Below, in pieces: positions 19,288-27,561 of a DNA stretch of 40,828 nucleotides. The DNA is from Collinsella tanakaei (GTDB lineage: Bacteria > Actinomycetota > Coriobacteriia > Coriobacteriales > Coriobacteriaceae): NCBI RefSeq assembly GCF_016900375.1, contig NZ_JACJKB010000018.1, positions 1-40,828 on the forward strand, in the 5' to 3' direction. Position 1 is the stretch's first letter. Each line of letters opens with the position of its first letter. Below the pieces are notes generated by a model that saw only the letters and a list, made by a program, of their open reading frames with translations, was not told the origin of the DNA and did not search any database. The position numbers and the translations under genes are program-made.

Positions 19288-20505
19288 TTATTCGACGCGC
19301 TCGCTCTCTGCCGTGGCCGGGGCAGGCGCATCCTGCTCCCCCGCCGGGCGCGCCCGCGCGTCGAAGCGCGCTCGGGCCTCCTCACAGACCTGCTGCGGGA
19401 CGGTCGCCAGGATGAAGCGTGTCCTTCCCGCCAGGTCGCGCGCGATGCGAACCTCCTCGAAGCCCGCGTCCAAGCAGATGCGGGCGGCGTCGTCGAGCGT
19501 CGTCTCGTGCAGCTCGCAGGCGAGCAGACCGCCGGGACGCAGCATGCAGGGCGCGGCGTTGACGAGCCTGCGGAAGATGTCGAGGCCGTCGGCCCCGCCG
19601 TCGAGCGCGAGCGCAGGCTCGAAATCCGTGACCTCGCGCGGAATCACCTGCAGCACCGCGGTTGGGATGTAGGGCGGGTTCGAGACGAGCACGTCGAAGG
19701 TCCCCCACTCCGTCGCGCGGTCGAGCGGCGACACGAGGTTGCCCTCGCGGATGTCGACCGTCTCCGGCGCGATGCCGAGCGCCTCGCGGTTCCTGCAGGC
19801 AAGGGCGACCGCGCGCGGCTCGATGTCGGTAGCGACGCAGGACACGAGGCCGGCGCGCTCGAAGGCCAGCGACAGCGAGATGCATCCGGTGCCGCAGCCG
19901 ACCTCGAGTACGCGCGCGTGGCGCGGGGCGGCGGCTTCAGGCTGCTGGTTGGCGGGTTGAGCCACGACCTCGGGCGCAGCCGCCGTGGACTCTTCGTCGG
20001 TTTCGCTCGAAGCGCCGTCGTCTTCCCCGGCGGTCTCGCGCTGCTCTGCGGCGCGAGCTGCCGCGGCCTCCTGCTCGGCACGGCGCTTGGCCTCGACCTC
20101 GTCGTTCCACGGCAGCTCGATGCGATGGCGGCGGCGATCCTCGCAGGTCCACTCGAACACGCGCGCATCCAGGAAGGAAAGCACCTCCTCGACGAGCATC
20201 TCGGTTTCGGGGCGGGGGATGAGCACGCCGGGTTCGCACTGGATGGTGAGCGATCTGAACGCGGTATCGCCCGTGATGTATTGAATCGGCTCGCCCTTGG
20301 CGCGGCGCACGACGGACTCGTGCATGCGCGCGAGCTCGTCAGGCGCAAGCGGACGGTTGGGATCGGTGTAGAGGTTGATGCGCGGCACGTCGAGCACAGA
20401 CGAGAGCAGCCACTCGGCCGACACGCGGGGCGTTTCGTCGCCCTTGCTCGCCAGATACTCGATCGTCCAATTCAGGCACCGTATGACCGTCCAGGTTTCC
20501 GCCAT
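19288..20505 (-). CDS. prmC: Peptide chain release factor N5-glutamine methyltransferase
   Basis: Methylates the GGQ glutamine of RF1/RF2. 405 aa; the family is usually about 280. The N-terminal helical substrate domain (RVSAEWLLSSVLDVPRINLY, GEPIQYITGDTAFRSL, PGVLIPRPETE) and the SAM methyltransferase fold (VLEVGCGTGCISL, SNPPYIP at about 276-279) are intact. Between them, at about residues 116-196, lies an 80-residue charged, Ala/Glu-rich low-complexity insertion where other members have a short linker; the C terminus also has a roughly 30-residue disordered tail. The ATG at 20505 has GGAG 6 bases upstream; an ATG four codons earlier and a TTG at 20541 are weaker. Confidence 0.92.
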   Translation of the reverse strand: MAETWTVIRCLNWTIEYLASKGDETPRVSAEWLLSSVLDVPRINLYTDPNRPLAPDELARMHESVVRRAKGEPIQYITGDTAFRSLTIQCEPGVLIPRPETEMLVEEVLSFLDARVFEWTCEDRRRHRIELPWNDEVEAKRRAEQEAAAARAAEQRETAGEDDGASSETDEESTAAAPEVVAQPANQQPEAAAPRHARVLEVGCGTGCISLSLAFERAGLVSCVATDIEPRAVALACRNREALGIAPETVDIREGNLVSPLDRATEWGTFDVLVSNPPYIPTAVLQVIPREVTDFEPALALDGGADGLDIFRRLVNAAPCMLRPGGLLACELHETTLDDAARICLDAGFEEVRIARDLAGRTRFILATVPQQVCEEARARFDARARPAGEQDAPAPATAESERVE

Positions 20506-20678
20506 GGCGTGCTCCATCCCTTCCGCTTCGGCAATTCCCAAGGAATTCTATAGCACACGGCTGCCGGCTCGCGTGCTCGCCGTCGAGATGCGGGTGTAGG
20601 CCCCGTTTTTCACAGGGGCCCTGCGAAAACCTTGGCACGGATTGCATCGTTTCTGCACGGAATCCGACACGGTACGAA

Positions 20679-20708
20679 AACGGACCCGGCTTTGAGGCCG
20701 GGCCCGTT
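20679..20708 (-). terminator. purN terminator
   Basis: Stem AACGGGCCCGGC / GCCGGGTCCGTT (one mismatch) with a 6-base loop on the minus strand, followed by TTTTC, 37 bases beyond the purN stop. It closes the purM-purN transcript. A second small stem GGCCCC / GGGGCC lies at 20599-20620. Confidence 0.8.
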
Positions 20709-20744
20709 GGGCATGCTTCGGTTTTACCGGGCTGTTTGCCGGCG

Positions 20745-21578
20745 CTAGTCGCCCACGGCAACGGTGAGGTTGTCGCGCACCTGGATGCGGCCGTCGGCGA
20801 GTAGCTGAACTACCTGCGGGTACAGCTCGTGCTCGATCTCGTGGATATGAGCCTCGAGCGTGTCGACGTCCCAGCCCTCCTCCACCGGCAGCGCGCGCTG
20901 GGCGATGATGGGGCCCGCGTCGTAGGCGGCGTTGGCAAAGTGGACCGTCACGCCCGTGACCTTGACGCCGCGCTCGTAGGCGTCGTCGATGGCATGTGCG
21001 CCGGGGAAGCTCGGCAGCAGCGCCGGGTGCAGGTTCACGATGCGGTCGGGGAACGTCGCCAGCAGCGGGTCGCGGACCATGCGCATATAGCCGGCCATGA
21101 TGACGTACTCGACGCCATGGGACATGAGCTCGTGCGCGATGACCTCGTCGGCCGCGATGGGGTCGGCGTAGATCTCCTTGGAGAGGGTGAGCGTCTGGAT
21201 GCCCGCCTTCTCGGCACGCTGCAAACCCTTGGCAGACGGGCGGCTCGACACGACGAGCTCGATCGAGGCGTTGAGCGAGCCGTCGGCGATGCGGTCGATG
21301 AGCGCCTGCAGGTTGGTGCCGGAGCCGGAGATGAGCACGCCGATCTTCAGCGGCTCGAGGCTCTCTCCCGCAGTGCGCGCAGTGGCGCGAGCTGCCTGGA
21401 TCTCGTTGCTGTTGGGGATATTCAGCTCGGCTGCGACCTCGGCGCGCTCGGCGGCCTGAGCGGCAGCGCGGGCGAGTTCGCCGTCGACGTTGGCGTTGAA
21501 AAACGCATCGCTCGGCAGGGCCTCGGGCGGAAGCCCGGCCTCCTCAACCAGCTTGCGGTACTCGTCGCTACTGCTCAT
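20745..21578 (-). CDS. purN: Phosphoribosylglycinamide formyltransferase with N-terminal extension
   Basis: Third step of de novo purine synthesis: formyl transfer from 10-formyl-THF to GAR. 277 aa; the catalytic domain begins at about residue 77 with LKIGVLISGSGTNLQALI. Catalytic residues are seen as N182 and H184 (VNLHPALLPSFPG) and D220 (AAYDAGPI). The first 76 residues form an acidic, Ala-rich, probably helical segment absent from typical PurN. The ATG overlaps the end of purM by 11 bases, so the extension is within the coupled reading frame and not an annotation choice; no good start is seen at the domain boundary. Confidence 0.94.
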   Translation of the reverse strand: MSSSDEYRKLVEEAGLPPEALPSDAFFNANVDGELARAAAQAAERAEVAAELNIPNSNEIQAARATARTAGESLEPLKIGVLISGSGTNLQALIDRIADGSLNASIELVVSSRPSAKGLQRAEKAGIQTLTLSKEIYADPIAADEVIAHELMSHGVEYVIMAGYMRMVRDPLLATFPDRIVNLHPALLPSFPGAHAIDDAYERGVKVTGVTVHFANAAYDAGPIIAQRALPVEEGWDVDTLEAHIHEIEHELYPQVVQLLADGRIQVRDNLTVAVGD

Positions 21579-22671
21579 CGGAGTACACCACCTTGCCGGA
21601 ACCCTCGACGCAGGTGCCCACGCGGAACGGCTTCTCGCCGAGCTCGACGAGCTTCTCGGTGATGGCGGCCTCGTCCTCCGGGGCGCAGATGATGCACAGG
21701 CCCACGCCCATGTTGAAGGTCTTGCAGGCCTCGTTGGGGGCAAGCTCGGCGTGCTCGGCGATATAGGTGATGACGGGCGGAACGTCCCAACCCATCTCGG
21801 AGCCGTTGCGAGTCACCACGGCGTCGACATCGGAGGCCAGCGCGCGGTTGAGGTTCTCGGTGATGCCGCCGCCGGTGATGTGGGCGAGCGCGTGCACGGG
21901 GGCACCGGAGCGCAGCAGGTCGAGAACGGGCTTCACGTAGATGCGCGTGGGTGCGAGCAGGGCATCGGCGAGGTTCAGGCCGTCGACGACCTCGATGCCC
22001 TCGAGCTCGGCCTTCTTAGCTGCGGCCTCAGGCGTGCCGGGGATGATACCGTCGACGCCGATGACCTTACGCACGAGCGAGTAGCCGTTGGAGTGCACGC
22101 CGGTCGAGGGCAGGCCCAGGATGACGTCGCCGGGGCGGACGTTTGCCGGGTCGAGCATCTTCGGGCGATCGACGACGCCCACGGCGAAGCCGGCCAGGTC
22201 GTAGTCGTCCGGGCGCATGACGCCGGGGTGCTCGGCCATCTCGCCGCCGACGAGCGCGCAGCCGGAAAGCTTGCAGCCGTCCGCGACGCCCTTGACGATC
22301 TTGGCCATGTGCTCGGCCTCGATGTGACCGATGGCGATGTAGTCGAGGAAGAACAGGGGCTCGGCGCCCGAGGCGAGGATGTCGTTCACGCACATGGCGA
22401 CGAGGTCCTGGCCCACGGTCTCGTGGCGGTCGAGAATCTGGGCGAGCACGAGCTTGGTGCCCACGCCGTCGGTGCCGGAGATGAGGATGGGATCCTCCAT
22501 GTCCTTGAGGGCTGCAGCGGAGAACAGGCCGCCGAAGCCGCCGATACCGCCGATGACCTCGGGACGGTTCGTCTCGGCCACCATCTGCTTGATCGCGTCG
22601 ACCGCGCGGCCGCCCTCGGCGGTGTCGACGCCGGCGTCCTCATACGTGACGTGCTTGGTGTTCTCGCTCAT
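21568..22671 (-). CDS. purM: Phosphoribosylformylglycinamidine cyclo-ligase
   Basis: Fifth step of purine synthesis: ATP-dependent ring closure of FGAM to AIR. 367 aa. Seen: VTYEDAGVDTAEGGRAVDAIK near the start, GGFGG, ILISGTDGVGTKL, DLVAMCVNDILASGAEPLFFLDYIA, GCALVGGEMAEHPG and HITGGGITENLNRAL, all PurM signatures. The ATG at 22671 has AAAGGA 7 bases upstream. purN overlaps its 3' end. Upstream is the repeat-rich spacer from purF; whether it has its own promoter there is not clear. Confidence 0.97.
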   Translation of the reverse strand: MSENTKHVTYEDAGVDTAEGGRAVDAIKQMVAETNRPEVIGGIGGFGGLFSAAALKDMEDPILISGTDGVGTKLVLAQILDRHETVGQDLVAMCVNDILASGAEPLFFLDYIAIGHIEAEHMAKIVKGVADGCKLSGCALVGGEMAEHPGVMRPDDYDLAGFAVGVVDRPKMLDPANVRPGDVILGLPSTGVHSNGYSLVRKVIGVDGIIPGTPEAAAKKAELEGIEVVDGLNLADALLAPTRIYVKPVLDLLRSGAPVHALAHITGGGITENLNRALASDVDAVVTRNGSEMGWDVPPVITYIAEHAELAPNEACKTFNMGVGLCIICAPEDEAAITEKLVELGEKPFRVGTCVEGSGKVVYSDEQ

Positions 22672-22828
22672 GCGCATCCTTTCGAAAGGAGGTCCAACCT
22701 GCCCAAGATGATAACAGTCGACCGCGCCGATGAGGGCAGGCCTGCCGGCATAACAGCGAACAGTGAAAGGAATACACCAACGGGGCCGCACCCCACCCGA
22801 AAGCGGTATGAAGTGGAGTTAGACGATA

Positions 22829-22989
22829 TGAACAGCCGGTTTTCAGTATTTCCTGCGGGTATCGTCGAGTAGCAACGAGATTCCTGAAAACGCGCAAGTC
22901 TCTGAGCTGGGCTTTTATTACTCGCACGGCATGCAATAAGCCGGGCTACTCGACCGACCGCGTAAGAAATGCTGAAAACCGGCTGTTCA
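22829..22989 (-). repeat. Structured spacer element, copy 1 (inverted)
   Basis: 161-bp element with 26-bp terminal arms (GAACAGCCGGTTTTCAG inward) having 2-3 mismatches, an inner perfect stem GTCGAGTAGC / GCTACTCGAC, and the core CCCAGCTCAGAGACTTGC, all read on the minus strand. It is opposite in orientation to copies 2 and 3. It begins about 160 bases upstream of the purM start. No ORF. Confidence 0.85.
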
Positions 22990-23041
22990 GGGTGGTTAAC
23001 TTATCGCGAGCACCCCGTCGACGTGGCCCGGGGACCCAAGA

Positions 23042-23074
23042 CTCCCGCTCGGCGCGGCCGCGCGCCAAGCGGGA
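23042..23074. repeat. GC-rich hairpin in the purF-purM spacer
   Basis: Stem CTCCCGCTCGGCGCG / CGCGCCAAGCGGGAG with one mismatch and a 3-base loop, between copies 1 and 2 of the structured element. There is no T tract, so it is a poor intrinsic terminator. The rest of the spacer (22672-23608) shows no coding potential; a further stem GGGCGG / CCGCCC lies at about 23334-23364. Confidence 0.6.
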
Positions 23075-23123
23075 GCGGGCGACATGCCCGCCAGAAAGCC
23101 GCATGGAAACGAGCCGGCAAGAT

Positions 23124-23281
23124 ATGAAGGCCGTTTTCAGCGAATCTTTTCAGGAAGCCTGAGTAGGTGGGGAAGCGCTACAGTTGGTCTTTGCAAAACC
23201 GCAGCTCAGAGGCTTGCCCAATGGCTTGAAGGACGGCTCTACTCAGCTGGAGGCGCAAGAAACGCTGAAAACGGGCTTCAT
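23124..23281 (+). repeat. Structured spacer element, copy 2
   Basis: 158-bp element with terminal arms ATGAAGGCCGTTTTCAGCG and its near complement, an inner stem CTGAGTAG / CTACTCAG, and the core GCAGCTCAGAGGCTTGC at about 23201-23217. It is the most degenerate of the three at the outer arms (a G-G clash in GGCCG / CGGGC). Confidence 0.82.
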
Positions 23282-23386
23282 AATTGCCAACTTGCCGAAA
23301 ATGCAAGGCTCGGCGTACAAAGGGCGGTCCTGGGGGCGGCGCTCCGGGCCCCGCAGGCCGCCCGAAGCGCCCATAACGCGGGGCCG

Positions 23387-23559
23387 ACAAGATATAAAGC
23401 CGGTTTTCGGTGTATCTTTCGGGCAGGGCTGAGTAGGACAGCGAAATGCCGCGATCTGCCTCGACAAAATCCCAGCTCAGAGACCTGCACGAAACATGAA
23501 GAGGCCGCCCTACTCGAGCGGCCTCAAAAGATGCACCGAAAACCGGCTTCATATCTTGT
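23387..23559 (+). repeat. Structured spacer element, copy 3
   Basis: 173-bp element. The 33-base arms 23387-23419 and 23527-23559 (ACAAGATATAAAGCCGGTT and onward) pair with only two mismatches. Inner stem GAGTAGG / CCTACTC; core CCCAGCTCAGAGACCTGC at 23471-23488. It ends 49 bases before the purF stop and so may also lie in the purF transcript's 3' part. Confidence 0.88.
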
Positions 23560-23608
23560 TCGGGACCCTGCCGGGCCGCATAAAAGACCCGGAAAGCCGC
23601 CGCCGTAC

Positions 23609-25216
23609 CTATGCGCCCGGGTGCGCGGCCTCCCAGCTGTGGTCGTGGTCCTTGGCGCGCACGACATCGCGCGGCAGCTTGGGACTCTCGGTGAGGTTGC
23701 AAGGGTCGTAGCCGGGCATGAACTTGTCGCGCCCGAAGCTCTCGGGGATGGCGACCGGGTACACGCCGGTGAAGCACGCTGTGCAGTAGCCGCGAGCGGG
23801 ACAGCCCTCGCCCGCGCGCTCGCCGATCGCCGGCACGCAGGCAAGCAGGCCCTCGACAGACAGGAAGCCGAGCGAGTCGGCGCCGATATAGGAGCAGATC
23901 TCGTCCACGGTCTTGTTGGCGCTGATGAGCTGGGCCTGCACGTCGGTATCGATGCCGTAGAAGCAGGGCCACACGACCTCGGGCGAATTGATGCGCACGT
24001 GCACCTCGGCGGCGCCCGCCTGGCGCAGCATCTTAACGAGCTGCACCATGGTGGTGCCGCGCACGATGGAGTCGTCGATGACCACGAGGCGCTTGCCGGC
24101 GATGTTGTCGCGCAGCGGGTTGAGCTTCATGCGCACGCCCATGGCGCGCAGCTCCTGCGTGGGCTGGATGAACGTGCGGGCAACGTAGCGGTTCTTGATG
24201 AGGCCCTCGCCGAAGGGGATGCCGCTCTCGCGCGCGTAGCCCTCCGCCGGCGGCAGACCGGAATCGGGCACACCGATGACCATGTCGGCATCGACCGGGT
24301 TCTCGCGCGCAAGCTGACGTCCCATGTCGTAGCGGCAGGCGTAGACGGACTTGCCGCCCATGATGGAGTCGGGACGCGCGAAGTAGACCTGCTCGAAGAT
24401 GCACTCGGCGCTCTCCGCGACGGCGGGCACGCCCTGCTCGGACACGAGGCCATCGGCCGAGATGCGCAGGATCTCGCCGGGGCGGATATCGCGCACGTAG
24501 GCGGCGCCCACGATGTCGAGCGCGCAGGTCTCGGACGCCACGACCCAGCCGTCGGCGGTAGTGCCCTCATCGGCGGTCTCGCCCTCTGCCACCAGGCGCC
24601 CCAGCACGAGCGGGCGGATGCCGTACGGATCGCGGAAGGCGTAGAGCGCCTCCTCGTTGATGAGGGTCATAGCGTAGCCGCCGCGCACGAGCTCCATGGT
24701 CTTGCGGATGCCCTCGCGCAGATGGTGCGTGCGCTGGGTGAAGTAGCCGATGAGCTTGGCCGCGACCTCGGAATCGGAGTTGGACAGGAAGGGCACGCCG
24801 AGCTCGATCAGCTGGCGGCGCAGCTCATCGGTGTTGACGAGCGTGCCGTTGTGCGCGAGCGCGATGATGACGTCGTTGATGGTGGAGAGGTGCGGCTGGG
24901 CGGCCTCCCAGCTCTTGGCACCCGCGGTGCCGTAGCGCACGTGGCCCACGGCGAGCTGGCCGGTGAGCGTGGAGAGGTCGGCATCGGAAAACACCTGGTC
25001 GATGAGGCCGAGGTCCTTGCGCACCATGACGGTGCCGCCGTCGCCCACCGCGATGCCTGCCGACTCCTGCCCGCGATGCTGCAGGGCCTTCAGGCCGAAG
25101 TACGTAAGGCGCGCAACATCGCGCTCGGGTGCCCACACGCCGAAGACGCCGCACTCCTCGTGCAGCGTATCGTCCCGGGTCTGATCTGCAGCCGCCATCG
25201 TGTTCTCTCGCAACAT
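23609..25216 (-). CDS. purF: Amidophosphoribosyltransferase
   Basis: First committed step of purine synthesis: PRPP plus glutamine to phosphoribosylamine. 535 aa. Cys22 of the HEECGVFGV block is the N-terminal nucleophile exposed after removal of a roughly 21-residue propeptide. The PRPP loop is LVVIDDSIVRGTTM. Cysteines in SETCALD, PCFYGIDT, EGLLACV/GYC and TACFTGVYPV match the [4Fe-4S] ligand pattern of the B. subtilis-type enzyme, so it is likely oxygen-sensitive. The start is ATG 25216 (AGGA 7 bases upstream); an ATG six codons later is possible. It is divergent from the CmpB-like gene across 241 bases. Confidence 0.96.
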   Translation of the reverse strand: MLRENTMAAADQTRDDTLHEECGVFGVWAPERDVARLTYFGLKALQHRGQESAGIAVGDGGTVMVRKDLGLIDQVFSDADLSTLTGQLAVGHVRYGTAGAKSWEAAQPHLSTINDVIIALAHNGTLVNTDELRRQLIELGVPFLSNSDSEVAAKLIGYFTQRTHHLREGIRKTMELVRGGYAMTLINEEALYAFRDPYGIRPLVLGRLVAEGETADEGTTADGWVVASETCALDIVGAAYVRDIRPGEILRISADGLVSEQGVPAVAESAECIFEQVYFARPDSIMGGKSVYACRYDMGRQLARENPVDADMVIGVPDSGLPPAEGYARESGIPFGEGLIKNRYVARTFIQPTQELRAMGVRMKLNPLRDNIAGKRLVVIDDSIVRGTTMVQLVKMLRQAGAAEVHVRINSPEVVWPCFYGIDTDVQAQLISANKTVDEICSYIGADSLGFLSVEGLLACVPAIGERAGEGCPARGYCTACFTGVYPVAIPESFGRDKFMPGYDPCNLTESPKLPRDVVRAKDHDHSWEAAHPGA

Positions 25217-25457
25217 GAGCGTCCTGGTCCTTTCCTCCGCTCGCTCGCGCGCCCGCACGGCGCGAAACCCGCACATTATTGCACGGCTCGGGAGCGACGG
25301 CGAGCACGGCACACGTTGTCGACAGGTTTTTATCTTTCGCACCCGCGTTGCGCCCATGAGCCGCCTACGGGGAACTCGGCGCTTTTTGCCGCATGCCGGA
25401 TTAGAACAGCAGCAAGTGGGGAGAAGGGCCTCAAGCAACAACCCGGGAGGAGCACCC

Positions 25458-26780
25458 GTGAATGCAATGACCGCGGCCCCGCGCCGCGCTGCAACCGAGC
25501 CGCGCGGCAACGGCCTCGACCCCAAAACCCCTACCCCGCAGGAGCAGCGGCACATCCCGCGCCTACTCAAGGTCTACGGCATCCTCTGCCTCATCGACGG
25601 CATCATCACCCTGCCGCTCATCGTGGTGCTCATCGCGCTCGTGGCGATCGTCCTCGTGCGGTCGCCGGAGAGCCTGAGCGTCGCGGCCGACCCCACCCTC
25701 ACGGTCGTCGTGACCTGCTTCAGCGTCGTGCTGTCGCTCGTGGCGTCGGTGCTGCTCATCCGCTTCGGGCGCTCACTGCTCAAAAACCAGCGCCGCAATG
25801 CCGCGCTGTGGTCCGAGGCGCTGATCGTCATCACGCTTGCGCAGGCCATCGTCAACATCATGCTCGACGGCATAGGACCCAACCTCATCCAGCCGGCGAT
25901 CCAGATGGTCATCCTGATCGTCATCTCGGTCACCGTCGACCCGACGCTGCGCCAGGAGCGCGACCTGCAGGCGCGGCTGCGCAGCATGCAGGAGCGCGAG
26001 GCCGCCGAGGAGGGCATGCTCGGCCGCGACGAAACCGGCGAGGGCTACATCAAGCTCAACTTCTTCAACCTGTTCTGGGTCTTCGTGGTGTGCAGCGTCA
26101 TCGGCCTGGTGCTCGAGGTCATCTGGCACATGGTCGTCGTGGACCCGGGCGTGTACCAGGACCGCGCGGGCCTGCTGTTCGGCCCGTTCTCGCCCATCTA
26201 CGGTGTGGGCGCCGTGCTCATGACCGTGGCACTCAACCGGTTCTACCGCAAGAACCCCCTCATCATCTTCGTGGTGAGCGCCGTCATCGGCGGCGTGTTC
26301 GAGGTCGCGGTGAGTTGGTTCATGCAGACCTCGTTCGGCGCGGTGGCCTGGGATTATTCCGGCGCCACGCTGTTCGGTCTGGTGCCCGACCCTATCGCCG
26401 CCATCGCGCACGGGCGCACCTGCACCATGTTCGCGGGTATCTGGGGCTTTCTGGGTCTCATCTGGATCAAGCTGCTGCTGCCGCGCCTGCTCGGCCTTAT
26501 CAACCTGATTCCCTGGAAGGCACGCTACTCGTTCACCTCGCTGTGCGCCGTGCTGATGCTCGTGAACTGCGTCATGACGCTGCAGGCGCTGGACTGCTGG
26601 TTCGAGCGCGAGAGCAACATCGCGCCGAGCTCACCGGTCGAGGAGTTCTATGCCGCGCACTTCGACAACAGCTTCATGGCCAACCGCTTCCAGAGCATGA
26701 CTATCCATCCCGAGAACACGAGCCGCGTGAACTCGGGCAGCGCGACGGAGACGGCGATGGGCGGCGGGGCGACGTCGTAG
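25458..26780 (+). CDS. CmpB-type putative ABC transporter permease
   Basis: 440-aa membrane protein. The start is GTG 25458 with GGGAGGAG 5 bases upstream. The first roughly 35 residues are disordered and Pro-rich. Two helix pairs (about residues 41-64, 76-97, 108-130 and 133-150) are followed by a charged linker and then the conserved C-terminal domain: FVVCSVIGLVLEVIWHM, LLFGPFSPIYGVGAV, NPLIIFVVSAVIGGVFEVAVSW, AWDYSG and FAGIWGFLGLIWIKLLLP. This order matches the 'putative ABC-transporter type IV' (CmpB) family; the transported substrate is unknown and no ATPase gene is adjacent. It ends before a convergent hairpin. Confidence 0.82.
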   Translation: MNAMTAAPRRAATEPRGNGLDPKTPTPQEQRHIPRLLKVYGILCLIDGIITLPLIVVLIALVAIVLVRSPESLSVAADPTLTVVVTCFSVVLSLVASVLLIRFGRSLLKNQRRNAALWSEALIVITLAQAIVNIMLDGIGPNLIQPAIQMVILIVISVTVDPTLRQERDLQARLRSMQEREAAEEGMLGRDETGEGYIKLNFFNLFWVFVVCSVIGLVLEVIWHMVVVDPGVYQDRAGLLFGPFSPIYGVGAVLMTVALNRFYRKNPLIIFVVSAVIGGVFEVAVSWFMQTSFGAVAWDYSGATLFGLVPDPIAAIAHGRTCTMFAGIWGFLGLIWIKLLLPRLLGLINLIPWKARYSFTSLCAVLMLVNCVMTLQALDCWFERESNIAPSSPVEEFYAAHFDNSFMANRFQSMTIHPENTSRVNSGSATETAMGGGATS

Positions 26781-26801
26781 CTGCACGCCCGTATACATGA
26801 G

Positions 26802-26837
26802 GCGCGGCGGGCCGGATGTTCCATCGACCCGCCGCGC
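26802..26837. terminator. Convergent hairpin
   Basis: 10-bp stem GCGCGGCGGG / CCCGCCGCGC with a 16-base loop, 21 bases after the CmpB-like gene stop and 24 bases beyond the hepT stop. It lacks a T tract, so termination is presumed from position. Confidence 0.55.
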
Positions 26838-26861
26838 GCCCATTCACTCTCGTACAGCGCT

Positions 26862-27197
26862 CTAATCTTGCAGATGTTCGATTATCCACGCCTTCACGCG
26901 TGGATAATCCTCGACAGCGGTCTTGTACACCGTCTCGAAGTGCAAGGTGAAATAACCGTGGGCATAAACATCCCGGGTCTTGGCTGCATACCTGAGCTCG
27001 CTGCCAGGGAACGCCGCGTAGAACTCTTGAGACAAATGCTTGGCGAGCTCGCCGATATTGATCGATGCCATCGCGGCGGCGCGCTTCACCGTCTCATCCT
27101 TAAGGAACTCTTCCATCGAACGGTCACTGAGCAGGCCCTAGAGAAATGTAATCTCGTCGACGATGCGCTCGAGAACATGTTTGTCAGGCTGCCTCAT
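26862..27197 (-). pseudogene. HepT-like toxin interrupted by an in-frame amber codon
   Basis: Reading from ATG 27197 gives MRQPDKHVLERIVDEITFL, then TAG (27138-27140), then GLLSDRSMEEFLKDETVKRA in the same frame to a natural stop at 26862. Ignoring the TAG, the 111 codons form a normal-length HepT (DUF86) protein: the HEPN ribonuclease motif R-x4-H-x-Y is intact as RDVYAHGY. The start overlaps the mntA stop by 14 bases, the standard arrangement. An internal ATG at 27116 has no ribosome site. Either the toxin was inactivated by one base change, or a short or suppressed form is made. A 12-bp inverted repeat at 26880-26909 lies in the coding end. Confidence 0.8.
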
Positions 27198-27504
27198 ACA
27201 ACGGCACCTCTTTTGAGATCATCAACAGCGAGTCATCGGGAAGTGGGTCCTGAACGATATCGACCGGCACGTTGAAATGGCCCTCCATTGCTTCAAGCGC
27301 TCGGGCAAGGGTGAAGAAGCTGACCACAGGGTCTGAAAACGTGATTAACAGATCGACATCCGAATCGTCGTGCGCCCGCCCTTCCGCATAACTGCCGAAA
27401 AGAGCAACGCGTTTGATATGCGGACCGCTGTCGGCCTGTCCTTGCTGGTAGTCATCGACCGCAGAGAGGACAGCGCGACGGATCTCCTCAATCGAGCAGC
27501 ACAT
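27184..27504 (-). CDS. MntA-like minimal nucleotidyltransferase antitoxin
   Basis: 106 aa with the nucleotidyltransferase signature GS-x10-D-x-D seen as GSYAEGRAHDDSDVDLL, and a third acidic residue in VDIVQ. In characterised HepT/MntA pairs this enzyme AMPylates the HEPN Tyr of the toxin and neutralises it. The ribosome site AAGGAG lies 5 bases before the ATG. A TAGAAT that could serve as a -10 lies about 27 bases upstream of the start (27531-27536). The active site looks intact although its partner gene is interrupted. Confidence 0.88.
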   Translation of the reverse strand: MCCSIEEIRRAVLSAVDDYQQGQADSGPHIKRVALFGSYAEGRAHDDSDVDLLITFSDPVVSFFTLARALEAMEGHFNVPVDIVQDPLPDDSLLMISKEVPLYEAA

Positions 27505-27561
27505 GTTCTCTCCTTCCTCGCTACGTGTCTATTCTACCAGCGCGACATGACGCGCTGCGCC

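Noticed and set aside
22672-23608. CRISPR-like array, suggested by three similar repeats
   Set aside because: Units are 158-173 bp, differ in orientation and have unequal spacing; no short identical repeats with unique spacers.
23084-26800. 1238-codon plus-strand frame
   Set aside because: It runs through the repeat spacer and antisense to purF; no ribosome site, no recognisable domain.
26880-26909. 12-bp inverted repeat GATTATCCACGC / GCGTGGATAATC in hepT
   Set aside because: It is explained by coding sequence for the conserved C-terminal end; no partner copy seen.
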